NCBI RefSeq assembly: GCF_002289565.1
Contig: NZ_NTFY01000067.1
Coordinates: 1-64,000, forward strand
Length of the DNA: 64,000 nucleotides
Direction of reading: 5' to 3'
Origin: Rhodopirellula sp. SM50
GTDB taxonomy: Bacteria > Planctomycetota > Planctomycetia > Pirellulales > Pirellulaceae
The notes under the pieces are model-generated. The model was not told the origin of the DNA. It did no database searches and saw only the letters and a program-made list of their open reading frames with translations. Shown piece by piece: positions 49,352-61,143 of this stretch. The number at the start of each line of letters is the position of its first letter. Position 1 is the first letter of the stretch. The position numbers and the translations under genes are program-made.

Positions 49352-50113
49352 TCATCGGCCGAATTCAACGACCTCGCGATCGGCGGCCAAACTGACGCAG
49401 GTTTGTCGCCCCCGCAGCGCCTCGGTGACCTCTCGAAGCATCAGTTCCGGCTCCGCATCGATCGGATTGACGTGCGTGAGCATCAGGTGCTTGGGCGCCG
49501 ACGCCTGGGCGATTTTGGCCAGCCGGCTGCTCCAGGTGTGCCCGGTCTTATTCGCCCACTCCGAGCTGGCGTCGGAAAAATAGCACTCGTGCATCAGCAG
49601 ATCCGCCCCGGCGTTCCACTCCATCGCCTCCCCGCTCTCGTCCCCGGTCGTGTCGGTCAAATACAACAGCCGCGTCCCGTTGCCCCAGTCCAGTCGATAC
49701 CCGACGGACATGCCCGGGTGCTGTTGAGGTCGCCAACGGATCGTGCAGTCGCCGATCGTGAAGTCGGGCAACGCGTCGATCTCCCGATATTCCGCCTGGA
49801 TCGGTACCGGAAACAACAGATCTGAAAACAGGTGCTGCTCGATCGCCGCCAGCTTTTCTTTTTCGCCCCAGATTCGCAACCGATCGACGGGCCGTTGGTA
49901 CAACACGTCCAGCAAAAACGTGAGACCGGCGACGTGATCCAGGTGGGCGTGGCTGAGCAGAATGTCCAGCGTCGGCGTCTCAATCAATTCGGCCAACCGA
50001 AACAGCCCCGTGCCGGCATCCAAGACAATTCCGCTCTCGGGCAAAAAGTAGCAGCTCGTGTGCCGATCCTCGTTGGGGTGATACCCGGCAGTTCCGAGGC
50101 AATGCAGTTGCAT
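49352..50113 (-). CDS. Metallo-beta-lactamase-fold hydrolase (RNase Z-like)
   Basis: A 253-residue MBL-fold protein. The two-metal motif HxHxDH is HAHLDH at residues 55-60, with further ligands in GYRLDWGNGTRLLYLTDTTG, LMHECYF and LTHVNP. The start MQLHCLGTAGYHPNEDRHTS resembles RNase Z and related phosphodiesterases. It may process RNA 3' ends or hydrolyse a small cyclic phosphodiester; the exposed arm of true tRNase Z is not seen. Confidence 0.8.
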   Translation of the reverse strand: MQLHCLGTAGYHPNEDRHTSCYFLPESGIVLDAGTGLFRLAELIETPTLDILLSHAHLDHVAGLTFLLDVLYQRPVDRLRIWGEKEKLAAIEQHLFSDLLFPVPIQAEYREIDALPDFTIGDCTIRWRPQQHPGMSVGYRLDWGNGTRLLYLTDTTGDESGEAMEWNAGADLLMHECYFSDASSEWANKTGHTWSSRLAKIAQASAPKHLMLTHVNPIDAEPELMLREVTEALRGRQTCVSLAADREVVEFGR

Positions 50114-50192
50114 GATCGACTGTGCTGGCGGTTCGGGAGAGCGAAAAAAGCTGGCGTCGGCGTCAATTGTAGTGCAAGCGACGCCCGCGTTG

Positions 50193-51104
50193 CTATCGCT
50201 GCCCCCGTTTCCTCTCCGCCCGCGTCAGCCTCTCCGCCCGCGTCAACTCGTACAGCAGGATCGCGGCGGCCACCGAGACGTTCAAACTGTCGACCAGCGG
50301 TCCGCACCCCTGGGTGGTGGGCTGCGGGGTGGTGGGCTGCGGGGCGGTGGGCTGCGGGGCGGTGGGCATCGGAATCGTCACCCGTTCGCTCGCCGCACGC
50401 TGGACTTCCTCGGGCAACCCCTCGGCTTCATTGCCCATCACCAGGACCGTCGGTTGCGTGTCGATGGATACCTCGCCGATCGAAATCGCATCGGCCGCCA
50501 ACGTCGATGCCAGGCTGACCACCCCTTGATCGGCCAAGGACCGTAAATCGCCGGCCGGATCGTTCATCACCAGCCAACGCATCCCCAGCACCGCTCCCAT
50601 GCTGACCCGCATCGCCCGCCGAGAAAACGGATCGACCGAGCGGTGATCGATCAAGATCTGTCGGATCCCCATTGCCGCCGCCGAACGCACCATGCTGCCC
50701 AGATTCTCCATGTCGGTCGTATGGACGAGTGCCAGGGAGACCGGATCGGGGCGGAAATCGTCGATCCCGCCGAGCGGTTTTCGCGCCGCGCTGGCCAGGA
50801 AGCCGCGGTGGAAATCGAAGCCGGCCAACTGACGCATTTGGTCGCGGGAAACGGCATAGACCGGAGTTCCGGCAGCCACCTCGCCCAACGCGTCCAAATC
50901 ACGACCCTGTTCGACCACCACCGAACGCACGCCAAAATCGCTGGCGATCAAACGGCCCGTGATCAGTTGCCCCTCGACGACGAAGTGTGTCGAGTTCAAC
51001 ACGCGTCCGGTCGGTCGACGCTTCAAGTCGCGAAAGTCCGACAGGCGGGGATCGTCGACCGAATCGATCGGGATCGGCTGGATCAGTGGGTGACTTCGAG
51101 TCAT
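50193..51104 (-). CDS. SpoU/TrmH-family RNA 2'-O-methyltransferase with a repeat insertion
   Basis: A 303-residue SPOUT methyltransferase that probably methylates a ribose in tRNA or rRNA using SAM. An N-terminal substrate-binding domain precedes the knot: DMENLGSMVRSAAAMGIRQI, VLVMGNEAEGLPEEVQRAAS and VDSLNVSVAAAILLYELTRA. The last two motifs are normally about five residues apart after IPM. Here an in-frame run of PTAPQ/PTTPQ units separates them, from a 15-bp tandem repeat near 50313-50368. The target RNA is not predictable. Confidence 0.82.
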   Translation of the reverse strand: MTRSHPLIQPIPIDSVDDPRLSDFRDLKRRPTGRVLNSTHFVVEGQLITGRLIASDFGVRSVVVEQGRDLDALGEVAAGTPVYAVSRDQMRQLAGFDFHRGFLASAARKPLGGIDDFRPDPVSLALVHTTDMENLGSMVRSAAAMGIRQILIDHRSVDPFSRRAMRVSMGAVLGMRWLVMNDPAGDLRSLADQGVVSLASTLAADAISIGEVSIDTQPTVLVMGNEAEGLPEEVQRAASERVTIPMPTAPQPTAPQPTTPQPTTQGCGPLVDSLNVSVAAAILLYELTRAERLTRAERKRGQR

Positions 51105-51196
51105 TCGGCGAGTGCTCCGTCAATTCTTGAATTCAGCGTGCCGCGGAAAAAGGGGCGGGTACGAGACATGCGAAGCTATACGCACCAAGTTAACAA

Positions 51197-51498
51197 GTCA
51201 CCCTCCCTCGGGACGTCGAGTCTATTACTGCAGGCTTTGGCAACCGATTTAGATTCTCTCCCTCTGGGAGAGACGGCGTTTGCGCAGCAAGCAAACGCCA
51301 GGGAGGGCCGGCGCAGCGAAAGTCTCGACGACTCCCGCTGCGATCAAATCCGCCACTTCTACAAACGACGTTCCCTGGGAGGGTCGAGGAGGAGTTTACG
51401 CTCGGAGCGGGGAGGGTCTATGTGGCTCGGAATTGCTCAGCGACGAACGCTCGCCCCTCCCCTCGTTGCGCTCGACCCTCCCTGCCAGGGAGGGTGAC
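51197..51498. repeat. 302-bp element with perfect 12-bp inverted ends
   Basis: GTCACCCTCCCT at 51197 and AGGGAGGGTGAC ending at 51498 are exact inverted copies. The interior contains further GGGAGGGT-type strings in both directions. No gene is supported in 51105-51586. The right part resembles the fragment at 111-152. Confidence 0.55.
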
Positions 51499-51586
51499 GC
51501 AAGATGTGTAGACATCAATGCTCAGAGGGAGGGGCGCTACAACCTCGTTGATGAACAGACCCCTTGTCCGCTTCCGTGGCCGTCCC

Positions 51587-52516
51587 CTACGGCGTGAACG
51601 CGAGCCGCTGCATCTTCGCCGGAATGCCTTCGCTGGTCACCCAGACCCGCCCCTTGCCGTCGACCGCGATCGCTTCGACTTGCTTCAGCTTTGGTAATTC
51701 AAAAATGTCAGGGATCTGCCGCAGACGAGTTTCCAGCGGAATTCGTTTGGAGGCGGGGAAGCGATAGGCTTGAAGGTAATTCGAAATCCAGAGGTCTCCC
51801 GTCGTGGGGCAAAGGTCCATGCCGGTGGCAAGCGGGATCGCGAGTGTCTGGATCGGCTTGGCCTCCAGTTCGATCACCGAGGGGCCTGCTGCCGAGCGAT
51901 CGCCTGGCGGACGCTCGGGCAACGGAATCTCGTACATCGTCGCGAGCAACGGCGACTTGCCCAACATCAAAATCCGTCGCCGGCGAACGTCGACCGCGAC
52001 GGATTCACAGTTCCGTGGTCCGCCCGGATAGCGAATCACCAGGTGCTGGAACGAATTGACATAGGACCTTTTTCTGGGATCCGGTTCGTCGAACAGGTAC
52101 AACGAGACCGATTTGCGTTGGGCATCGTTGTCGCCCACGTCGGCAACGAGCAACCGAGCCCCACCGTCGTCGAACGAAGCCATGTCTTCCCAGTCATGCG
52201 CCGTGACCCCGCGCAGCACCAGCCGTCCACAATACTCGCCGCTGTTGGTGAACGCGTACAATCTCGCTTTGTCGCCGGAATCGTTGTGCGACCAAACGCA
52301 CTGCGGGGCGACATGGGAAAACGCCAAGCCGCTGCTCTCGGTCAGTGAAGGGGCGTCGAGTTGCAGAAACGCGTGCCCCGCCACGACGGCTTCGTTCTTC
52401 GGTTCCCAGGCGTGGACGTTCGCCGGCGTCAAACAAACCGACCCGGGTAGCCAGGCTACCAGGAACGCGAAGGAGCATGCGATGAAAAATCGACGTAGCG
52501 TCGTGCGACGTTGCAT
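51587..52516 (-). CDS. Secreted beta-propeller-like protein, function unknown
   Basis: A 309-residue exported protein with a signal peptide (FFIACSFAFLVAWLPGSVCL). The mature part reads as repeated four-stranded blades: SGLAFSHVAPQCVWSHNDSG, LLVADVGDNDAQRKSVSLYL, GMDLCPTTGDLWISNYLQAY and VEAIAVDGKGRVWVTSEG. This resembles propellers of the phytase-like or NHL type, with DVGDN as a possible calcium site. Substrate unknown. Confidence 0.65.
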   Translation of the reverse strand: MQRRTTLRRFFIACSFAFLVAWLPGSVCLTPANVHAWEPKNEAVVAGHAFLQLDAPSLTESSGLAFSHVAPQCVWSHNDSGDKARLYAFTNSGEYCGRLVLRGVTAHDWEDMASFDDGGARLLVADVGDNDAQRKSVSLYLFDEPDPRKRSYVNSFQHLVIRYPGGPRNCESVAVDVRRRRILMLGKSPLLATMYEIPLPERPPGDRSAAGPSVIELEAKPIQTLAIPLATGMDLCPTTGDLWISNYLQAYRFPASKRIPLETRLRQIPDIFELPKLKQVEAIAVDGKGRVWVTSEGIPAKMQRLAFTP

Positions 52517-52601
52517 GGATCAGCTTGTGGTTGTTTCCGTCTCCCATCCGACACGAGGCGATTGCCTCACCGGATGCCATTCATTTCCGGAAACCATTAA
52601 T

Positions 52602-53582
52602 TTACTGTGACTTGAGCTGCGAGATCACCTGTTGCACGATTTTCTCGATCACTTGATTGGAAACCCGTGGCGTTGGCGCGTCGACAAACTCTTTCAACAA
52701 ATCATCGATCTGCCGCTGGGCTTCGGCAATGGCTTCCTTTTGCCGCTCCGAAATCGGGACGCGTCCCGGACCGAGATCCCAGCCGCGAGACCGGGCGCCG
52801 GCGCGAAACCCTTCGGGGAACTCGCTGATCGAGATCATGGCGTCGAACAGCGGCAGCAGCTGGTACTGCAACTTCATCGCCTGGTCGATGTCGCCGGCAA
52901 CCACGCTGCGGTGAATCGCACGCGTCAGTTCGGGGACGACACCACTGGTCGCGTTGGTCCCGCCGTTGGCCCCCACCACCAGCATCGGCACCAAGGCCGC
53001 ATCCCAGCCCGTCAGGAAACAAAAATCGTCGCGGATCGGACGGATCTGCGAGATCATCCGCATCATGTTCGGCAAGTCACCCGAGCTGTCTTTGATGCCG
53101 ACCACGCGAGGACATTCCGACGCCAAACGCACCACGGTGTCGACGGAAATCGGTGACGCAAACAGGGGGATGTTGTACAGCGTCACGTCCACCGAGACGG
53201 CATCGGCGATCTCGCGGAAATACGCGTAAACGCCTTGATCGGAAAGCCGGTAGTAGAACGGAGCGACGATCGCGACCGCCCGCACGCCCATCGCACCATA
53301 GGCTTCACACGCCGCAATCGTCTCCTTGGCATTCGCTTCGGCGGCACCGGCCAAGACCGGCACGCGGCCGGCGGTCTGGTCCACCACCACCTCCACGATC
53401 CGCCGCCGCTCTTCGGCAGTGAAACGAATGAATTCGCCCGTGCTGCCGTTGGGGTACAGCCCATCGACGCCTTTTTCGATCAACCAGTCCACGTATCGAC
53501 GCAACGTGTCTTCGTCGACACGACCGTCACGATCGACAGGCGTGATGTTGGGGGTCAAGATTCCAGTGATTGGGGTGGGCAT
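52602..53582 (-). CDS. Dihydrodipicolinate synthase/N-acetylneuraminate lyase-family aldolase with C-terminal helix
   Basis: A 326-residue class I aldolase of the DapA family. The Schiff-base lysine is in VVGIKDSSGD, the catalytic Tyr in VTLYNIPLFA, and the substrate loop is NGSTGEF. The family covers DHDPS, sialic acid lyase and 2-keto-3-deoxy sugar-acid aldolases; this one is not obviously the housekeeping DapA. It is about 30 residues longer than usual: after a short DAPTPR linker comes the amphipathic helix NQVIEKIVQQVISQLKSQ. The ATG at 53582 is used. Confidence 0.82.
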   Translation of the reverse strand: MPTPITGILTPNITPVDRDGRVDEDTLRRYVDWLIEKGVDGLYPNGSTGEFIRFTAEERRRIVEVVVDQTAGRVPVLAGAAEANAKETIAACEAYGAMGVRAVAIVAPFYYRLSDQGVYAYFREIADAVSVDVTLYNIPLFASPISVDTVVRLASECPRVVGIKDSSGDLPNMMRMISQIRPIRDDFCFLTGWDAALVPMLVVGANGGTNATSGVVPELTRAIHRSVVAGDIDQAMKLQYQLLPLFDAMISISEFPEGFRAGARSRGWDLGPGRVPISERQKEAIAEAQRQIDDLLKEFVDAPTPRVSNQVIEKIVQQVISQLKSQ

Positions 53583-53639
53583 CAATACGCAGCGAATTCG
53601 AGGATGAAAATGTCTTCCGAAAGAATAGTTCAGAGCTAG

Positions 53640-53818
53640 TGCGTGGGGTAAGCATCTTGCTTGCCATTACGGCGGAAAACCAGGGCGATCGCAAGCTGGA
53701 AGCTTACGCCACTTTCGCAAGCTGGAAGCTTACGCCACTTTCGCAAGCTAGAAGCTTACGCCACTTTCGCAAGCTAGAAGCTTACGCCACTTTCGCAAGC
53801 TGGAAGCTTACGCCACTC
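53640..53818. repeat. Family C: five 26-bp tandem units plus a degenerate inverted copy
   Basis: GCAAGCTGGAAGCTTACGCC begins at 53691, 53717, 53743, 53769 and 53795, an exact 26-bp period. Two units carry CTAGAAG in place of CTGGAAG. A degenerate inverted copy precedes them near 53640-53665. Family C is a diverged form of family A. The block lies just downstream of the minus-strand DUF1501 gene. Confidence 0.9.
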
Positions 53819-53820
53819 GG

Positions 53821-55230
53821 TTAGGCGAGGAGTTCTCGGACGACTCGGGCGGGTTCGACGCCGGTCAGTCGCTGATCGAGCCCCTGGAATTTGACGCTCA
53901 ATCGCGTGTGGTCGAACCCCAGTTGGTTCAAGATCGTGGCATGCAAGTCGCGGACATGCACGCGATCACGTGTCACGTTGAATCCGAATTCATCGCTCTC
54001 GCCCAGCGTCGTGCCCGCCTTCATCCCGCCGCCGGCCATCCACATCGTGAACGCGTTGGGGTGGTGGTCGCGACCGTCGTTGCCGCCGCCCTGAACCATC
54101 GGCGTGCGTCCAAATTCGCCGCCCCAAATCACCAACGTCTCTTCTAACATCCCACGCTGCTTCAGATCTTGGATCAACGCCGCACAGGCCTGGTCGGTGT
54201 TCCTGCAATTGGTTTTCAATCCGCCCACCAGATTGCCGTGCTGATCCCATGCTTCATGAAACAGCTGAACAAAACGAACGCCACGCTCGACCAGCCGCCG
54301 CGCCAGTAAGCAGTTTTTGGCAAAGGACGGTTGGTCGGGATCGGCACCGTACAGGTCCAGCGTCTGCTGCGTTTCCGATTGGATGTCCATCAGTTCCGGC
54401 GCGGACGATTGCATGCGGTACGCCATCTCAAAGGAATTGATGCGCGTCGCGATCTCGGGATCACCAGTCAAGGCCAGATGCTGCTGATTGAGTGCCGTGA
54501 TCGCGTCCAACGCGTCTCGCTGCGCTCGTGCGTCGACCCCCGGCGGATTGGACAAATACAGCACCGGATCGCCGACGCTGCGGAGCTGCACGCCGGAATA
54601 CATGGTCGGCAAAAAACCGCTGCCCCAGTTGCTGTTGCCACCGCTGGGTCCCTTGCTGCCGCTGCTGAACACGACGAACCCCGGCAGATCTTTCGATTCG
54701 CTGCCCAATCCGTAAAGCGTCCAGGCACCCAAGCTGGGCTTGCCAAACAATTGCGACCCGGTGTTCATCATGATCTGCGCCGGGGCGTGATTGAATGCGT
54801 CGGTCGTCATCGATTTCACGATCGTCAATTCATCCGCGACCTGCGCCGTGTGTGGCAAGATCTCGCTGATCTCCGCACCACTCTCTCCATGGCGGGCGAA
54901 TTTGAATTTCGGCCCCAGCAGTTTCGAATTCGGGTCGATGAATGCCGCCCGATAACCTTTCAGCAGCTCCGCCGGCGGCAACGTGCCGTCGAACTTGGCG
55001 AGCTGTGGCTTGTAGTCAAACAGCTCCAGATGGCTGGGCGCCCCGGCCATGAACAGAAAGATCACGTTCTTGACTTTGCCGGGAAAGTGCGGCTGGCGCA
55101 CGGCAAGCGGATCGGCCGTCGACGCGGCACCGGATTCTTCAGCCAACAGCTGTGCGGCCGCGATCGCGCCCAACCCGACGCCGCAATCTTTCAAGAACCA
55201 TCGCCGCGATCGATTTAGGTTATTCATCAT
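53821..55230 (-). CDS. DUF1501 protein with Tat signal
   Basis: A 469-residue protein of the sulfatase-like DUF1501 family, common in planctomycetes. The twin-arginine signal SRRWFLKDCGVGLGAIAAAQ is clear, so a folded protein is exported. Family blocks include FLFMAGAPSHLELFDYKP, LTIVKSMTTDAFNHAPAQIM and LVIWGGEFGRTPMVQGGGND then GRDHHP. The gene starts directly after the stop of the upstream DUF1549/DUF1553 gene, the usual paired arrangement. Biochemical function is not established. Confidence 0.93.
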   Translation of the reverse strand: MMNNLNRSRRWFLKDCGVGLGAIAAAQLLAEESGAASTADPLAVRQPHFPGKVKNVIFLFMAGAPSHLELFDYKPQLAKFDGTLPPAELLKGYRAAFIDPNSKLLGPKFKFARHGESGAEISEILPHTAQVADELTIVKSMTTDAFNHAPAQIMMNTGSQLFGKPSLGAWTLYGLGSESKDLPGFVVFSSGSKGPSGGNSNWGSGFLPTMYSGVQLRSVGDPVLYLSNPPGVDARAQRDALDAITALNQQHLALTGDPEIATRINSFEMAYRMQSSAPELMDIQSETQQTLDLYGADPDQPSFAKNCLLARRLVERGVRFVQLFHEAWDQHGNLVGGLKTNCRNTDQACAALIQDLKQRGMLEETLVIWGGEFGRTPMVQGGGNDGRDHHPNAFTMWMAGGGMKAGTTLGESDEFGFNVTRDRVHVRDLHATILNQLGFDHTRLSVKFQGLDQRLTGVEPARVVRELLA

Positions 55231-58383
<3,153 letters not shown>

Positions 58384-58644
58384 GGGTGAACGTTGCAAGG
58401 CGGGGGAGGAGGGAGGGAACTTCATTGTACCACCGACGTGTCGGCAACGTGACCGGAACTTCCCGACCCGCCGCACAACCTCCCAGTTGGGGAAACAAAA
58501 TTTTCTTACCTCGAATCTGAACATCCGGACGGACGTGCGATCTGCGCGGGACTATCGCCTCGAAGCCATCGCGTCGGATTGAGCAAACGGATTGACTGGT
58601 AGATAATCGCAGCTCACGCGAACGCCTCTTTCCGGACCCGCCCC

Positions 58645-59631
58645 ATGCGAATTGTCCTCTGTTATCCCGTCGGCAAAAAACATATCGACCAGATTCAAGC
58701 CGCGGCGCCGGATTTTGAAGTGGTCAACGCCGGCCAGGAACGGATCGATGAGCTGCTGCCGACGGCGGACATCTTGATCGGTCACGCCAAAGTCCCGGTG
58801 AATTGGGATCGCGTGCTCGAGGCCGGGAAGCTGCGTTGGATTCAGTCTTCGGCGGCGGGGTTGGATCATTGTCTGGTCCCCGGCGTGATCGAATCCGACG
58901 AGATCGTCGTCAGCAGCGCGTCGGGTTTGTTCGCCCCCCAAGTCGCCGAGCAAACGTTTTCGCTGCTGTTTGGTGTGATCCGCCGCGCTCCGCTGTTTTT
59001 CCGTGCCGAAGCGAAACGCGAATTTGTGCGATTGCCCACCGATGATCTGCGTGGCAAAACCGTCGGGATCGTCGGCCTGGGTGGAAACGGTCGCTTTCTC
59101 GCACGCGTGTTGGCGCCTTGGGACGTTCGCATCATCGCCACCGATTTCTACCCCGTCGATTGTCCGGCAGAGGTTTCGGAGCTTTGGCCCGCCGACCAAC
59201 TCGATCGGCTGCTCGGGGAAAGCGACGTTGTGATTCTGACGCTGCCGCTCAACGGGGACACCAAGGGTGTGTTCGATGCCGAACGTTTCACGAAAATGAA
59301 GCGAGGTTCGTACTTGATCAACGTCGCCCGCGGATCGGTGGTCCAGGAGAAAGCGTTGTGCGAGGCGTTGGCGAGCGGGCATTTGGCCGGCGCGGGATTG
59401 GACGTGACGGAGGTGGAACCGTTGCCGCCGGAGAGTTTGTTGTGGGATGACCCGAAAGTCATGATCTCGCCGCATGTGGGCGCCCAGTCCGCTCGGCGTG
59501 TCGACGATTCGACTGCTCTGGCCGTGATCAACTTAAGACGTTATCAGTCGGGCTTGCCCGTCTACAACCGCGTCGACAAACGACTCGGGTTCCCACATCC
59601 GTCGTCGGTCTATCGCGGTCAAGCCAGCTGA
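58645..59631 (+). CDS. D-2-hydroxyacid dehydrogenase family protein
   Basis: A 328-residue NAD-dependent oxidoreductase interconverting a 2-keto acid and a D-2-hydroxyacid. The nucleotide-binding loop is GIVGLGGNGR. The catalytic residues are Arg in NVARGSVV, Glu in DVTEVEPLP and His in SPHVGAQS. The substrate domain is incomplete enough in conservation that substrate cannot be predicted. Its neighbours give no pathway clue. Confidence 0.9.
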   Translation: MRIVLCYPVGKKHIDQIQAAAPDFEVVNAGQERIDELLPTADILIGHAKVPVNWDRVLEAGKLRWIQSSAAGLDHCLVPGVIESDEIVVSSASGLFAPQVAEQTFSLLFGVIRRAPLFFRAEAKREFVRLPTDDLRGKTVGIVGLGGNGRFLARVLAPWDVRIIATDFYPVDCPAEVSELWPADQLDRLLGESDVVILTLPLNGDTKGVFDAERFTKMKRGSYLINVARGSVVQEKALCEALASGHLAGAGLDVTEVEPLPPESLLWDDPKVMISPHVGAQSARRVDDSTALAVINLRRYQSGLPVYNRVDKRLGFPHPSSVYRGQAS

Positions 59632-59702
59632 GTCCCCTCGCGGTGATTCCGCCACCCTTTTTCCGCCCGATCCCACCGCGTGCCTCTCCCACCGCGTGAA
59701 TC

Positions 59703-59903
59703 ATGAGCAGTAGCAATCGAACAACGATCCCCTGTGAAGCGGCGGTCTATCGCAACGATCACCCCGTCGGCCCGATGAGGTTGCCGATGAAAGATCAGGC
59801 GGCGTTCATCAAAGAGTTCAATCGACTGTATCGCGATGCGGGAATCGTCATTGAGCCGATTGAGCATTCAGCTGCCAATTGTAGTCCAGGTAAGCAACGC
59901 TGA
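59703..59903 (+). CDS. Possible small protein, function unknown
   Basis: A 66-residue frame starting MSSSNRTTIPCEAAVYRNDH, with a plausible compact helical segment (DQAAFIKEFNRLYRDAGIVI). It ends inside the 3' end of the convergent DUF547 gene with a 56-bp overlap. No clear ribosome-binding site or family. Composition is reasonable, so it is listed with low confidence. Confidence 0.35.
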   Translation: MSSSNRTTIPCEAAVYRNDHPVGPMRLPMKDQAAFIKEFNRLYRDAGIVIEPIEHSAANCSPGKQR

Positions 59904-60693
59904 CGGCATTGCCCAACGCGGCACGCTGGGCGGTGGAATCGGGCAACCAGCCGGCGATTCGCCGCAACACTTCCGACTGGCCATCGCCGAAATCTTCGCC
60001 GAACCATTTCAAGATGGCCGACAAATAAAATCGTTTCCCCGAAACGTCGTGGCGAAAATTCTGGCTGCGTGAGAAAAAGTCTTTCGCGTTGGTCGTCAAC
60101 TGTTCGTCAACACGCTCGGGGACGTAGGCTTCATTGAGTAGGCGTGGGCAACCGATCGACGCGCACACGATCGCAAAATGGATCCGTGGCTCGTCCATCT
60201 TTCGCAACACCTGGTGTTCGATTTCGTCCAACGAAAACGGTTGATGGCCGACGTGCAATTTCAAGTCGTGCCAGATGTGGTATCCCCACAACTTGGGCGT
60301 GTGGTTGCGAATGCTGGTCGTCGGGTACTCGCGCAAAATGCCCTTGAGGGTCAATGCGTTGTAAGCGTTGATCCAAAACGCGAGCCGATGGACTTGCGTG
60401 GTTTTCTCGTCCGCCGCGATCGAGGCGGTGGATAGATGTTCCAGGTAATCGTCCAGCAGCGTTTGGTCTGGCCCGCTGGCGTGCCAACGCTTGTAATCGA
60501 CTCGCCCGTCTGAATCGACATACTTTTCCAACAGCGTGTTCCAGCTCGAATGATCGATCGAGTGCATTGGCACCAACTTGGCTTTGGCATCACCGACGTA
60601 GACCGGTGTTCCCGCCACGACGTGTCGGGAAGCCGCGATGCTGCAAACCAGCGCAGCGGCTAGTGTCAATGCGGTTGGAAGGTGACGATTCAT
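59848..60693 (-). CDS. Secreted DUF547 protein
   Basis: A 281-residue exported protein (signal MNRHLPTALTLAAALVCSIA). DUF547 blocks are present: LAFWINAYNALTLKGILREY, LWGYHIWHDLKLHVGHQPFS, LDEIEHQVLRKMDEPRIHFA and IVCASIGCPRLLNEAYVPE. The fold is cysteine-containing and transglutaminase-like by family reports; its activity is unknown. The ATG at 60693 is preferred over a TTG two codons upstream. Confidence 0.9.
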   Translation of the reverse strand: MNRHLPTALTLAAALVCSIAASRHVVAGTPVYVGDAKAKLVPMHSIDHSSWNTLLEKYVDSDGRVDYKRWHASGPDQTLLDDYLEHLSTASIAADEKTTQVHRLAFWINAYNALTLKGILREYPTTSIRNHTPKLWGYHIWHDLKLHVGHQPFSLDEIEHQVLRKMDEPRIHFAIVCASIGCPRLLNEAYVPERVDEQLTTNAKDFFSRSQNFRHDVSGKRFYLSAILKWFGEDFGDGQSEVLRRIAGWLPDSTAQRAALGNAVSVAYLDYNWQLNAQSAQ

Positions 60694-60911
60694 GGGCAAA
60701 GGACTCAGGCAGGGGGAAGCTTGATTGTAGCTGGGTGATCTGCGGGCCAGCTACAGTGGCCAATGCCCACCAATGGTCTCGTTCCGCCAGCAGTGGGCAA
60801 TCCCATCGAATTGGCGGACGAGCGGGGCCAACACACATCTCCGGTTTCCAGTGGGATAGGCTGGGAGAGGCTCTCTTCATCGCGACCGACCGCGAACAAA
60901 CCACCGCTGGT

Positions 60912-61111
60912 GTTAGCGGAACGGCGCGAGCGGCCTGTCGTTTTAGTCGATGTTTCGAAATCAGCGTGATCATCCCAGCCCGATGCGTAAGCGAGGGGCG
61001 CCGCGCTGCCCCTTGCTTACGCGTGCGGGCTTAAATCGACAGCCCGCGAGCCGTCCGGTGACAGCTCGAAAACACGTTGAAAGACCGAAGGGCTCGTGCC
61101 CTGCCGCTAAC
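60912..61111. repeat. Family B repeat interrupted by a second repeat
   Basis: The left arm GTTAGCGGAACGGCGCGAGC breaks off after about 20 bases. About 110 bp of another element follow, with GATGCGTAAGCGAGGGGCG and CCCCTTGCTTACGCGTGCGG as inverted halves, flanked by GGCCTGTCGTTTTA and TTAAATCGACAGCC. Then the family B sequence resumes with CGCGAGCCGTCCGGT and closes with CCGCTAAC. The gap 60694-61143 holds no other feature. Confidence 0.7.
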
Positions 61112-61143
61112 AACCAGCACCATACTCCCCGATACAAATCCCC

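Noticed and set aside
53691-53818. CRISPR array
   Set aside because: The 26-bp units are directly adjacent without spacers, and there are no cas genes in the window.
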